Positions 1 to 17,480 are shown, numbered from the stretch's first letter. The stretch is 64,000 nt of DNA from Hydractinia symbiolongicarpus (GCF_029227915.1 NC_079882.1:12896001-12960000), one strand, 5' to 3'. Program-made: numbers and translations. Notes: generated from the sequence alone by a model not told the origin.

Positions 1-203
1 AATTCACATTAGGCTATATTTTTAAGCGTGTTTTAGGTTTAATTCAATCAAAAGAACTTTATACTCTTTCAAATTCTTTAATATTTTTTATGGGGTATAG
101 CAATTAAAATTGCTCACAATCTCACCTTCGTGTTCGCCTAAACAGACAAGAAGGATTTCACCCTATTATAGAAAATATTTATCCTGTGTGCGATTTCTTC
201 TAG
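1..203. other. intron, left edge
   Basis: AT-rich sequence upstream of the first recognisable hydroxylase exon, ending in a polypyrimidine tract and AG at 202-203. I see no coding match here. The upstream exons of the gene, encoding the regulatory domain and the start of the catalytic domain, lie outside the window. Confidence 0.6.
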
Positions 204-6913
<6,710 letters not shown>

Positions 6914-6957
6914 ATGAACGATGTTAAAAAGAAAAAAGGATTAAGTGGGTGCGCAAA

Positions 6958-6963
6958 AATAAA
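6958..6963 (+). promoter_or_regulatory. polyadenylation signal after first terminal exon
   Basis: AATAAA begins 45 bases after the hydroxylase stop codon at 6911-6913, a typical position for a short 3' UTR. Confidence 0.55.
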
Positions 6964-7870
6964 AATGCGAGAAAATTGAAAGAAAAACTTGATGTATTTT
7001 TTATATTAAAACTGATGTACAATTTTTTTTTTAAATTTGAAAACTTTTTGACACATTAGGGTGTATTGTTTTTTAAACGTGCTAAATTTACCAACAGGTC
7101 ACTCTGGTTGGAGCGGTCTCTTGAATTTTTTTTGTTGCTTGCGCAAATCATTTGGTGGTAACATAGGCTCCGGCTGTCACGTGATCAAGTTGTTTCGTTG
7201 TTGCATTCCCAATATCAGTTTTAGCCACCCAGCATTCTTATTGTTTAAGTTTTTCCCGAAATGTACATTTTATTTATTATTTTATATCCATGTTGTTACT
7301 TAGTTTTTTTAACAAACTTATTACTTATTACTTATTACTTATTTTAATCGATTCATATTGTCGACCGCGGTTTTTGTCAGACCAAATTTGGTCACTGATG
7401 AATGTTTAATATTTTAACATCAGCTGGTCTCTTTTCTTTCGCCAGCCTTTATTTTCCATCGGCTCTGATGGACTTTTTATTTAAACTTGAGCCTCAACGC
7501 GAAATAAACAAATAAATATCCTGTCAAGTCTGATTTCTGATAAAAACCCTCTTTCAGCGGTTCGTAGTACCTACCTTCGTAATAAATTTCGAAACAAAAA
7601 TTTTAATTACAATTGCTGTATTTCGCAAGAACTAAAATTGAAGGCTTTTCTTATAGAAAATTCGCGATCTAAAATTTTTGCGAGTTAAAAGTGGAAGGCA
7701 TATTTCGTAAAGAAATTTTTGCGAATCGAGGCTATAAGAATATACTTCCGAAAAGCAAATGTGAAAGAAAAATTCTCGCGAAAATTAATTCCCTTGTAAA
7801 AAGCATTTTTCAATAAGTCAAGTTTATCGTAGGAAACAAGAATAGGCGAAAGTCGTTTGTTTATTTTTAG
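6964..7870 (+). other. interval between the two terminal exons
   Basis: AT-rich, with no conserved coding. It has runs of the motif TTACTTA near 7317 and GCGAA-rich segments at 7540-7790, plus a short inverted match GACCAAATTTGGTC near 7380. It ends in the pyrimidine tract TTTATTTTTAG that serves the alternative terminal exon. Confidence 0.5.
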
Positions 7871-8036
7871 AGCATGGAGTTTAAAAATCCCACGTCCATT
7901 CACAGTACATTACAATCCATATACGCAATGTGTCGATATTTTGGACAGCCAGAAAAGAATTGTTGGTTTGGTGTCGGAAGTCAAGTCGAATCTCGAAATA
8001 CTTCTAAGCGCATTGAAGAAGCTGGAACACGCATGA
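7871..8036 (+). CDS. PAH: alternative (duplicated) terminal exon of the aromatic amino acid hydroxylase
   Basis: After the acceptor TTTTTAG at 7870 the sequence reads AWSLKIPRPFTVHYNPYTQC, then a different C-terminal helix ending ALKKLEHA and TGA at 8034-8036. The normal last exon (6754-6913) reads NWSSKIPRPFIVRYNPYTQC. Both begin in the same splice phase: one base completes the arginine codon opened by AG at 6081-6082. Both have a good acceptor, an open frame to a stop and a nearby AATAAA. That fits mutually exclusive terminal exons made by tandem exon duplication. The encoded segment is the C-terminal tetramerisation helix, so the isoforms would differ in assembly or regulation (inference). 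A dead duplicate is less likely because the frame is unbroken. Confidence 0.85.
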
Positions 8037-8108
8037 ATGTACGTACGGTATTAACATTTTTGCAAAAGTAGACATTTTCGTGGCAGTTTTTGTTACTCAA
8101 TCGGGGAA

Positions 8109-8114
8109 AATAAA
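8109..8114 (+). promoter_or_regulatory. polyadenylation signal after alternative terminal exon
   Basis: AATAAA lies 73 bases after the TGA at 8034-8036. A second, separate poly(A) signal for the second terminal exon supports its use as a real transcript end. Confidence 0.5.
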
Positions 8115-8595
8115 GTCAAAAATATTTTCGCTAGTAAAATTCAGTAATCAGCATTTCATAAATTTAGCGATTTTGACCATTTTTATAACAGATCTAAAGC
8201 GCTTAAAAAGGGGAAAACGATTTTTTTTATTTTCGTAAAAAGTAATTAAAATTTGTTTTCTCCATGTTCTTGTTATTTGTCTTTATTGAATTTTGCGTAA
8301 TATAATTTTTTTCATGTATTTATATGTCTATATATATTTTATTTTATTTATAACAAAAAGGATTGAGTGAATGTTATTTATAATTGTTTGTAGGTTTATG
8401 TATTTTGTAGGTTATGTATTACCTTCATGTAGACTTATTGTTGTGATGCTTAAACCTGAATTTTGTGTCCTACAGTGTTCCACTACACTTATTTTAAGGG
8501 ATATAAAATATAGCTGGTGTTGTATAAAATATTATTTGTAAATTTTTTTAAAATTTTTGACAAAATGTAATAATAGTGATTCGTTTGAATTGTTT
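8115..8595. other. tail-to-tail intergenic region
   Basis: AT-rich spacer between the convergent hydroxylase and Churchill genes. TTTATT at 8343-8348 is AATAAA on the minus strand, about 250 bases past the Churchill stop, and is a candidate poly(A) signal for it. Nothing else is recognisable. Confidence 0.45.
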
Positions 8596-8825
8596 TTATT
8601 TCGGATGAAAAGCGTCCACATGATCTTGTCCAGTTCCACACAATATACAATTCATTTCATATTCTTGTTCGAAATCCACCACTGTAAAGTTATATTCATG
8701 TTCAGCTATGAGATGATCGCAGGAGGAACAAACATGCTGATATGTGATTTTTTCACAATCTTCTACTTGCTCGATATTTTTGTTTATTATTTTCACGATG
8801 CTTCGGTCTTTGCATTCAGCACATG
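8596..8825 (-). CDS. CHURC1: Churchill protein homologue, main C-terminal exon
   Basis: Small zinc-binding protein, described in vertebrates as a regulator of FGF responsiveness in the early embryo. From the acceptor TTATTTAG (minus strand, ending at 8826) the exon reads CAECKDRS, then EKITYQHVCSSCDHLIAEHE, then FEQEYEMNCILCG, ending FHPK with TAA at 8596-8598. The family pattern CxxC, then YDHxCxxCxHxIAxHEYxF, then FxQEYxMxCxLCG is kept, including the zinc-binding cysteines and histidines. The open frame extends beyond the acceptor, but that part does not match the family. The first exon (MCxxCV and GSxLLN block) was not found upstream; it may be distant. The C-terminus is shorter than in vertebrates. 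Confidence 0.85.
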
Positions 8826-8889
8826 CTAAATAAAGTGAATAGGGAACCCATGAATACGAAAACCAATAGTATGTGCATTCAATCACCAA

Positions 8890-10480
8890 TCTGTCCCGAA
8901 AAATATTAAACCGTGCGTAAACACCTTATTATTCATATCCTGTGAATCCATGCATATCCTAGGTCAAAATGTAAATATACCACCACTTTACCCTAACATA
9001 CCTTTAATTTTGAAAACGTAGCATTGTATCAGTCAGTACTTTCAAATCTTATTAAGTAAAGTAAGAGATTTACAATAATTGTTCTATATATCACCAATTG
9101 TTGACTATGATCGCTACAGAGAGGTCAGTTATTGGGGTAATGTGGATTAGGACCTTCAGCTAGTACTTGTAAAATGGTTTCGTTATGAGCGTTTCACTTA
9201 AAAAGTGTGAAAAAGGACGAAATATTTAATTTATTCATAGATTGGTAAAAAAAAAAGAAGCAATCATTCAAGGAAAACTAAGGCACTTGTTTTCACTTGC
9301 TGAAAATAAATTATTGTTTTAATACAAGTTCTTTTTATAATAATTTGAACTAAAAAAAACTATGAAGACTTAACAACTGCATGATAAAATCTCTTTGCCT
9401 GATTAGTCGCGTAAATATTTTTCCTTTGCGAACAGAGTTCTCGCTCCACAACCCTTTATATATTGATAATCTAGCACTTATGTAGATGTGATTTAGCTTT
9501 AAGAACCTGCCCAAATCTTGACATTTAATTAGAGTCACGTGTGTTGAAACTTTTTCAAAAAGGGTCGGGGGGATTTAGGAGTTTTTTTGACTGGTGTAAA
9601 ATAGCCTCGAACAGGCTTAATTGATTGTCAGGGTGATCTCAAGAACTACTGGGGTTTTAAAGGGCGTTTTGAGTCACATAAATTTTACTTTTTTTGTACA
9701 ACTTTGAACAAGAATTACAAACATTAAATATCTTAAAAACGTCTTAAATATTACATAAAATCATGGACGGAATTATTAAGTTTCTTCAGCGTCGGGTCTA
9801 GTAGATGCATATTTGATACCACTGTACTCATAATCGGAGCGCTCACACGTAAAAGAAAAAATAGATTTTAAACATTTCTTGCAGACAATTTGCAAATATC
9901 ATGTATAGATACCAAAGGACCTACAAATAAAAAAATGGTTTCCTGTTTACACTAATTCTACCAAAAATGGGCTTTTTGTGAAAAACATTGCCAGTACAGA
10001 TCGCATGACTTCACCACCCAAAATAGCGCCATTTTAAACTGTCTACGAACATGTCTGGCGCAAGTCTAAACACAAACTCTTACTGTAAATAGTTTTTAGT
10101 ACCTTTTTATTTAATTTATTTTTATTTTTCTCTGTATATATTTGTTTTTAATTAATACTTATAGCAAAAACGTTTACAGATACTGGAGTTTTTTAACATG
10201 TAGATTTTTTCCTGTTTTAAAACACACGTACTCATTTTTACATTTCGAACCGATGCGCACGTGGAGAACTGTAAACAAAACAAACACACAAAATTTTCGA
10301 TACTGATCGATGGTCATGGCATCGACTAGAAAAAAAATTAAACTTTCATTAAAAAAAACAATGATAACGCTTGTTTTATACATGAGTACTAGTCGATGAA
10401 TCTTCCTCAAGATCCTGTTTAAAAAATGCTGTTGAAAAGATATTTTAAATTGTTTTGTTTTTAGCGAAAGTTAATTCAGT
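8890..10480. other. AT-rich region without recognised content
   Basis: Expected location of the first Churchill intron and promoter. I read both strands for the missing MCxxC exon and did not find it. Only spurious short reading frames are present. Confidence 0.4.
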
Positions 10481-10734
10481 GTGATCGAAAACATGACCAG
10501 GTGACTTTAAAGCCTTCTGACCTAATAACTTAGATGAAACTGTTACAAAGAAGCACATTGGACAAATACTTACGTGATGAACGTAGAGACACTAAGCCAC
10601 TAATATCATTATGGGATTGGAGCAAGAAATGTAATTATACTTGCAAGGTAAATCAAATAATGGAGTTATTAACTGGTAGAGCTCTAAAACTTCATCGTTT
10701 TTATTGAACGCGGTAAAGGTCAAATTATCGAAGT

Positions 10735-11075
10735 AATACAATCCCGCTCACTGCCAGGCAGTATGTTAGTGATGAACAAAGTAGTTCTTCTACAATATGA
10801 CTTACACGTATCATACTCGCCCGTCATGATCTGAGGTCTGATCGGGGTGAAGCACTCTCTGTTGAGAATGAAATACGGATGTACTATGATAAACATTCAC
10901 CTATGTATACACACCATCCGAATAAACTATCTGAGTTCATCACTAACATATTGCCGCACGTAGTGTAGTGGGTTCGTCTGCGGCTCCCAGTTCTGGGGAC
11001 CGCGGATCGAATTCCGCTCACTGCCAGGCAGTATGTTAGTGATGAACAAAGTAGTTTTTCTACAATATGAGTGGA
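10735..11075 (+). mobile_element. tRNA-derived SINE copies
   Basis: At 10961 TAGTGTAGTGGG fits a box A and at 11004-11015 GGATCGAATTCC fits a box B, 30-40 bases apart, as in a tRNA-derived SINE head. The segment after box B (GCTCACTGCCAGGCAGTATG through AACAAAGTAG and CTACAATATGA) also occurs at about 10745-10800 without the head, so a truncated copy precedes a fuller one. Orientation is plus. Confidence 0.6.
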
Positions 11076-11242
11076 TGTTGTTGCCACCTGCCCCAGATGA
11101 AGTTCTACAGTTAATATTTTGAAACTGTAAGAAAAGCGAGTGCAAAAGAGCCACTTGTATTTCCCTGCTACTTAGTTTGCCCTGTACTGATCTCTGCGGC
11201 TGCAGTAAAATATGTGAATCAGATATATATGTTGATGAAAAT
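11068..11242 (+). pseudogene. degenerate cysteine-rich CXC (tesmin-like) fragment of a mobile element
   Basis: The plus frame reads LPPAPDEVLQL, an in-frame TGA, NCKKSECKRATC, then LPCTDLCGCS and a stop at about 11240. The arrangement of CxCKKSxCxxxxCxC followed by CTDxCGC is that of CXC domains found in cnidarian repeat-encoded proteins. One cysteine-bearing segment is altered and one stop is present, so it is a relic. It directly follows the SINE. Confidence 0.55.
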
Positions 11243-11309
11243 GACTCCTAATGACCCAGATGATGAAGGTTATAACGAAGACGACGGTATTAAAAACTAC
11301 CACTAAAAA

Positions 11310-12100
11310 AATTTGTTGTATATATTATAATTATATTCATAGAAAGTTGTTAATTGTAATTTTATTTACTCTGTTTATTCAAAGTTTATCCAAAATTTAA
11401 AGTGTACACTTATAACATTGATGACGTCACTAGACAACATTAGCAGTCGTAGCAGCTAAAAAATAAATACACACTTCTGAATGTAAGCTGAAAGCGTTCG
11501 CGACATTTTCTGTACGTGACTAAAGTTTACCACTAAGACAGCGGGGAAATAATAGATGGAAAGCACTGAACGAGAAAACAAAAACAATACGAAAAAAACA
11601 GAAGAGAAAGTGCGTGCTCAAAAAAACAAAAAAACAAAATATAATAAAACAAAAATATTGAAAAACGAAAATTCAATTAACGCATAACAACAAAATGCTC
11701 CACAATATTTGCCTAAATTTATTTTAGTAAAAATAATTTTGTCTCTCTTTTAAATGTGATCAGCTTTTTTATCGAGCGAATTTCTTTAGGAAATCGATTA
11801 AAAGACGTACGTAGGTATAATCTTTGAAAGTGTTTTTGCAAAGTAATGTCTTTCATCGAATTTCGTCAGCATTTCGAAGATTTCTCTTGTGAACAATAAT
11901 TTCATTTCTCAAATATCTTGATCAATTATTCGTTGAACACTTTTGAAGGCTGTTATCATCAAAAGACATTCTCGTCTTTGTTAAATATGTAACAAACGTG
12001 TTATATCTTCAGTATGGCAGTACTTATTCTATACAAATCTGACTGAACATATCATCACTTTATGCAACTTTTGAATTTGGATAATTCTTAATGGAACATA
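11310..12100. other. A-rich region without recognised content
   Basis: Contains A-rich runs with AAAACAAAAAC-type simple sequence at 11570-11690. No coding match on either strand. Confidence 0.4.
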
Positions 12101-12804
12101 AACAGTGTCGTTAAAGTCTAATTTTGACAAGACTAGCATTTCGGTTCATTATTTTCGTAACTAAATGGTGCATGTATGCGTAACAGTTTATATAATGACA
12201 ACACGATACTACACCCTGTACATGATTATTCAAACTTAGGTGTTCATTCAATTTAACACCCAATACAGACCATGTTGGGACTCTTTCCATGTGGACGTCA
12301 TCCTGTTTAATTTCAAAGGCCTTCGAAAAGTCAGCTAATCTTACAAGACTGATTTTATTTTTACTCATTGCTTCTTTGATATCCGTTTTCAGTTTCATCA
12401 ACAAAGTAGTTGAGGAGTGTCCTTTTCGGTACCCGGATATCGTTTCCGAGTATAAAGATTTCTCATCGATAAAAATGATTATTTGTGTTAGGATAAAGGC
12501 TGAAATACACTATCCTTTTTCAATGATCATTTTCCAATTATCATTGAAAAATGACAGTGTACTTTATTTAGAGAAACTTTCGCGAGAGAAACTTTCGCAA
12601 ATTTCGCGCTTTTTGACCTTTTTCGCGAAACTTTGTCTCGCAAAACTTTTTAAAATAGCCATTCGCGAAAGTTTCTTTCTAAATTGTCGATTTACGAAAT
12701 TTTATCCACTAAAATTTTTTAAACATTTGCTGGTTTTAAATATTATTTCTTGATTATCCCTCACTTTGCCCGGCCTCCTGATATAAAAAAGAAAAACATT
12801 CAAG

Positions 12805-13128
12805 CCTTTGCATGCTGGTTGGACGATTGCCTTTTACAACTACATAACATCAGCCGATGGCAAAGATATCATAATTGATAGATGGAAAGCCGCTGGAATA
12901 TACGACGCCATTGTATAAATAAGCTACTGAAGATAGATCCTTTCCATGGTATTGATCCCTTGGTCGATCAAGACCCTACCTTATTAGCTTGATGAAGAGG
13001 AGCGGAATGCTTATAGCCGAGTTATTGGCGAAGAAGACGATGACCACGTTGCATGGGAGCTGGAAGAAGACAAGCCTAGAAATGTGTTTGTTCTGTTTTC
13101 GGATTTTGACGATGAACCCAATTTGTAA
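12805..13128 (+). pseudogene. C-terminal fragment of another DDE-type transposase inside the Harbinger element
   Basis: The plus strand reads PLHAGWTIAFYNYITSADGK, then DRWKAAGIYDAIV and a stop. After a frameshift follows KLLKIDPFHGIDPLVDQDPT, and after another DEEERNAYSRVIGEEDD ending FDDEPNL and TAA. The sequence PLHAxW...YNYIT...xAAGIxDA resembles the tail of pogo/DDE_1-type transposases, recalled from the family rather than searched. It is opposite in strand to the host transposase. It may be captured or nested sequence. Confidence 0.45.
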
Positions 13129-13345
13129 ATAGAAGTTGTTACATACCACTAGAAAGAAAACTACATCGTTAAAAACACTTCTTTCTTTTTTCTATCATAA
13201 GAAATATAGGGCAGCATTTTTATAAGGACATAAAAATAAGATTATAATCACGAATTGCGAAAATTTATTTTGCCAAAACTTTTCAATTTCAGATGGCGCA
13301 AAATTTTATCTCGGAAAATTTTTTTAATTTTAAGATTTTAATTTT

Positions 13346-13830
13346 TTAATGACTTTTTTTTATTGTTTTAAATCGAATCCATTGTTTTCGCACACGTATT
13401 TGCACGCGATATAGTTTTAGGCGTAAATATTTTCGAAAACAGATTTGAACAAGATAATTCACCCAAGAATAAAGACGGAAGAAGCGACTGAAAATTTTAT
13501 TCAGATTTGGAGAAGCCAGCCTTTTAGCAGGAATTGGGTTTCGTAAATGTGCTGTTTTTTTCTCAATGTCAATTTCTATGAGATTAAGGAGGTCATCAAA
13601 AATATTCGGCGGCATTCTTAAAAATCGCGTATACTCTGCAATTTCCTCCACGCGCAGTTGATACATGTGAGTATTGTAGCTGTCGAGTTCAGTTCACCTA
13701 TTTAACCACGGCTTTACCCGTATTTCTTTGCTTTCTCTTCCTACGTTCGGCTCTCTTTTTTGATAACATATACACAACAACAGCAGCTGCAATTTCTTCT
13801 TCAGAGTCCACGTTGCAAAGAAAAACATGA
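13346..13830 (-). pseudogene. Harbinger transposase N-terminal remnant
   Basis: Minus strand: DSEEEIAAAVVVYVIKKRAE lies at about 13815-13755, a stretch typical of the start of Harbinger nucleases. After a frameshift follow FLRMPPNIFDDLLNLIEIDI and KKTAHLRNPIPAKRLA (13622-13520). The expected catalytic DDE blocks are missing. The family start (Y...FLRMTPxxFDxLL...xxDTxLRxxIPxxxRLA) matches well. Confidence 0.65.
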
Positions 13831-14069
13831 TAAAGTTTCATGTTTTAATTATAGTGTATTCGCGCCAAAATTTTTCATTTTTAATGTCATTGGAATGTAT
13901 CATTAAAAAATGATCATTGAAAAATGATAGTGTACTTCAGCCTTAAGACGTTCAAATACTTTGGAGAAAATAGGAAGGATGGAGATCCATCGTAGTTCTT
14001 TTAATGATGTAAGAACATTCACTTTTGGAATAGGTGGGACTCCTTTCCGCTGACACGGATTTCTTACCC

Positions 14070-15650
14070 GACCGGTATGGAAGATGTTGATGCGAAATAA
14101 TTTTGTGGCTACAAATACGCAGTATAAATTTTGTCAATTATACAAAAATACAATTGTACCTGTCCTTAATTGGGAATTCATGCTTGCAAACATTTTCCAC
14201 CCTAAAAGGGGATACTATGGTCGCAAATATTTTCAGCCTTGCTTTCCTAAAGAAGATGCTTATCTCTATAGAGGATCATTGCAATTACACTGCCGATGTC
14301 TAGAGAGGGGGACTTCACATATTTTTGGATTGGCTGTCCGTACTCTCCAGTGGAGGATTCGAAGTATCGTATGTAGAGAAAGGATGTTGTGTGGTTAAAG
14401 GGATGACCTAAAAAACAAGGGCTCTATCAGACGCACAGGCCTTGTTTCTTATACCGCTTTGTGCTCGGCAGTGAAATTGATCCATGATAGAATCAAAACA
14501 ACCCAACCTGGCGTAAGCAGTCTGTCATTAACTGTTTATAAAGAAAGGGTTACCTCTATTTAATTCTTTCTTGATTTGTTTGTTGGCCATGCTTAACAGA
14601 TTTGGTAAGTGATCGATAACAAATGACGTGCAACCGAAGCTCAGAGTTCAGTGCAAAACGTTTGCAATGGATTTGAAGCGACATGGATTGATTTTGACTC
14701 CTTGCTGCCTTAAAGAAATGATGTAAATAAGAATTTTTTTGTAGAACGAAAGAGTGGCAATTTGCATTTTCCAACAGAAACAAGACCCCGTGCGCAGAGT
14801 TGGCACTCTGACAACCACTTTTACACACTGAGGGCATGTGTACAAGTGTTATATTATGCTTTGTTCAGATTTCAGGCATAAAATTAAATGAAACAAAAAA
14901 ACAGGCTCACAGTTCCATCTAAAATTTTTGGAGATTAATCTTTACTGGTGTATTTACACCAGCACACCATAGCCAAATACGCCCCTGAGGGTAGCTATAT
15001 CTAGCTAGCTACTCATTTCCTATTTCTACCACAGCTAGTAGGTATATTCTATTATAGTTCTTATAAAACTGAACTGCTGCAACTTTTTCTGGCGTATTGT
15101 TATATATAGCTAGCTGAGATTAAATCGAGTTATGGGTAGCAAACACAACACTACTTGACAACACTTGGTGCAAGACCAGATCAGCAAATGCATTTCTTGA
15201 AGTAGTTAGAGACTTCCTTATCCGCATGATTGGAGATGTTTTTACCTTGATTGCTGTGTGCGTAATGACTAGCTAAATAATTCTGACTCAGATATCAAGA
15301 TATAACATTCATCTAAGTGTCATGTGATGTTATATTTATTCAGCTAGTTAGCTAGCCAGCCAGTATTTTTTAAGCTATTTCTGTTTACTTTTCAAGATAA
15401 TCTTAGATGGAATTATTGCAACTTGACCTATTACGTAATTTGAGAGGCAGGATTGCTACGGCTAGGGCAGAGACTGACTATGATTTAAAGAATATTATAT
15501 ATTTCCTATTTACACTTATGTGATCAGTCTCAGCATGTTGGAGCAACACACCCTTTCAATTATTTTCAGAAGTGGTCCACAAAGGCAGTTTTGGTATCTT
15601 TAAAGCTCCTATTAGCGCTAAAAGAAACTTTTTGAAATTCTTGCGCAACT
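14070..15650. other. region without recognised genes
   Basis: Several short frames on both strands, none with a family match I can defend. A cysteine-containing minus frame at 14648-14845 looks random. TAGCTAGC-rich stretches occur near 15000, 15110 and 15350. It may hold old transposon sequence beyond recognition. Confidence 0.35.
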
Positions 15651-15660
15651 GGACGACAGC

Positions 15661-15728
15661 CTTATGTGGGATTCAAACCAACAATTACTTGGACATGAGT
15701 CTAATGCTCTACCGACTGTGCTACATCC
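15661..15728 (-). repeat. tRNA-like sequence (tRNA pseudogene or SINE head)
   Basis: The minus strand reads GATGTAGCACAGTCGGTAGA (box A region), a CTCAT-containing anticodon-like loop, and GGTTTGAATCC (box B, plus strand 15669-15679). Anticodon and acceptor stems pair poorly, so it is not a functional tRNA. The loop would give CAT (methionine-like). Confidence 0.55.
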
Positions 15729-16158
15729 TCATTATTCAAATTAATTTGTCAATTTATGTCTGTGTTTGTTCAATTTGAGCAGAATTTATGACGGTATTTG
15801 TATTGCTCATTACTTTACCTATATTTGTAATTGATTATATTTAGAAAATTCATGATTTATTCTCCTTCATACATTTTTGTTCTTTTTAGCGTAAATACTA
15901 AAAGTAGGAACCAGAAGTAACCACCAGTAACCAGCAGTATTTTGAAGTAACCACCAGAGAACCACCAGTATTATGAAGTAACAACCAGAGAATCACCAGT
16001 ATTTTGAAGTAACCACCAGAGTACCAGCTGTTTTTTTAAGTAACCACAGTTATTAATAATTTACTCCGGATAAGGCAGCAACAGCGGCGCAAAGATGTTG
16101 TAATTTTTATGCACCATAACCTTAAACTACTAAATATGATAAATGAATAGAAGCGAGA

Positions 16159-16916
16159 TCTCTCTTGCAGTCTTATGGATTATTCTAAGGCATTTGACAC
16201 CATGGACCTTAAAACCCTTCTAAGAAAATTACATCATCTTGGTTTTTCTGAGAACTCCTTGAGCTGGATTACGAGTTACCTTTCCGGACGCAAACAGTTT
16301 GTACAAATTAACAAAGGAAATCTGCATTGCTGACAGTATTATTTGGAGTTCCACAAGATTCTAATCTGGAACCGGTTCTATTTAACCTCTACATTTGCGA
16401 CCTTCAGAGACATATAGATAGTAATATTTATCAGTATGCTGACGACACCACAATTTATGAACAGGCTACGTTTCAGGATTTAACAATATATGTATATCCG
16501 AAGTACAAGTTCTATTTGACAAACTCAACATGTGGTCAAATCAGTCAAACCTAATTCTAAACTCTAGTAAATCAAAATTAGTGTTGTTTAGCACCAAGCA
16601 ATTGTCAGATCGTCACAAATTACGTAACTCTGATGTGATCAAAATCTTCAAAGATGGTGTACCGCTAGAACGAATTCACACATACAAGATATTAGGTGTT
16701 CACTTTGACAGACACTTAAATTGGTCTGTCCATATTCAAAAACTTATTGTATCGTGTAATATGAAACTGAAACAACTGAAGAGACTTGGCAAGTATACAC
16801 CTTATCATATCCGGAAGAGTCTTGCTGAAGCTCTAATCCTGAGCAGGTTTTTATTGTTTTATAATATCATATTTTATCCTATTGTCCGACGAAGAGCCAT
16901 TAATGTGGATATGTGA
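16159..16916 (+). mobile_element. LINE reverse transcriptase fragment
   Basis: Plus strand: MDYSKAFDTMDLKTLLRKLH carries the first catalytic aspartate, followed by SWITSYLSGRKQFVQI. After a frameshift near 16320 come LFGVPQDSNLEPVLFNLYIC and QYADDTTIY (second catalytic pair intact). After another shift near 16530 come LILNSSKSKLVLFST and HTYKILGVHFDRHLNWSVH. This is the standard block order of jockey/CR1-like LINEs. Endonuclease and 3' end are absent. It ends in a short AAT run at 16916. Confidence 0.85.
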
Positions 16917-17049
16917 ATAATAATAATAATAATAACTAGTCGATAAAGCCTGTGGAAAAATCCACTGAAGCAGGATAAAATTGAAAAATAGGCGTCATAT
17001 GAATTTTGATGACGTCAGCAACCCATCTGCAAAAAAATTAGAACCTTTT

Positions 17050-17480
17050 TTACATTGCCTTTATTGTGTAGACCTTAAAGCGCTGATCAAGAAAATGTAT
17101 GTAATCATGTGCTTTTGATGAATGGTTAATGAGATTTATGGGTTTAAAAATTTTGCGGATGTCAGCAAAGTCCCTAATAAAAGTACAGAAAATTATTTTT
17201 TCAAAATTTGAATACCTGTTGCCTTCATGTTATAGCTCTTGAAACGCTGATCAATCATGTACTTTTGACCAACGGTTACAGAAATATTGTGGTTTAAAGG
17301 TTTTTGATGACGTCATAAACCTGTTCATTCCGAAACGGATTTGGGGACCCAGATTTGGAAAGTTACCCAAAGAAAATTACCCAAATTGGTCCCAGGTGGT
17401 CCCTAGTTACCCACGTGGTTAAAAATCATTGACATCACCAACTCGTTTCCAAGTTATTTGGCCTTAAAATTTTAGGTGCA
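17050..17480 (+). repeat. dispersed repeat, family shared with 38525-38875
   Basis: Two diverged copies of TGTAGACCTTAAAGCGCTGA, then TCAAGAAAATG and ATGTRCTTTTGA, occur at about 17075 and 17235, followed by GATGACGTCATAAAC and a stretch ending TTTCCAAGTTATTTGGCCTT. The same order of motifs recurs in the first half of the RhoGAP gene near 38.5-38.9 kb. No coding potential. Confidence 0.6.

Larger units (their letters stand above)
12497..13943 (-). mobile_element. PIF/Harbinger-type DNA transposon, deletion derivative
   Basis: The 1447-bp element starts AGGCTGAAATACACTATC and ends with its near-perfect inverse GATAGTGTACTTCAGCCT. It is flanked by the 3-bp duplication TAA at 12494-12496 and 13944-13946, the pattern known for PIF/Harbinger. 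Inverted similarity extends about 60 bp into both ends (TTTTTCAATGATCATTTT). Inside are a broken Harbinger-type transposase N-terminus (minus strand) and a foreign-looking transposase fragment (plus strand). Most of the catalytic domain is absent, so it is not autonomous. Confidence 0.8.
12105..14060 (-). mobile_element. LINE reverse transcriptase fragment, interrupted by a Harbinger-type element
   Basis: On the minus strand the right part (14040-13947) reads VPPIPKVNVLTSLKELRWIS, then ILPIFSKVFERL. The left part (12493-12105) continues with FIDEKSLYSETISGYRKGHS, then KNKISLVRLADFSKAF. An internal deletion then jumps from the first catalytic block to a later block, RVPTWSVLGVKLNEHLSLN. The order is that of jockey/CR1-type non-LTR reverse transcriptases. 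The two halves are separated by the element at 12497-13943, and the frame continues across if that element and one TAA copy are removed. The YADD block is missing by deletion. Confidence 0.8.

Noticed and set aside
7874-8071. 65-aa frame starting MEFKNPTS
   Set aside because: Out-of-frame reading of the alternative terminal exon, whose true frame gives IPRPFTVHYNPYTQ.
12289-12753. 154-aa plus-strand frame
   Set aside because: Runs across the LINE/Harbinger junction and is antisense to recognisable reverse transcriptase; a chance frame.
15661-15728. Functional tRNA gene
   Set aside because: Boxes A and B are present but the anticodon and acceptor stems have mismatches; called tRNA-like instead.
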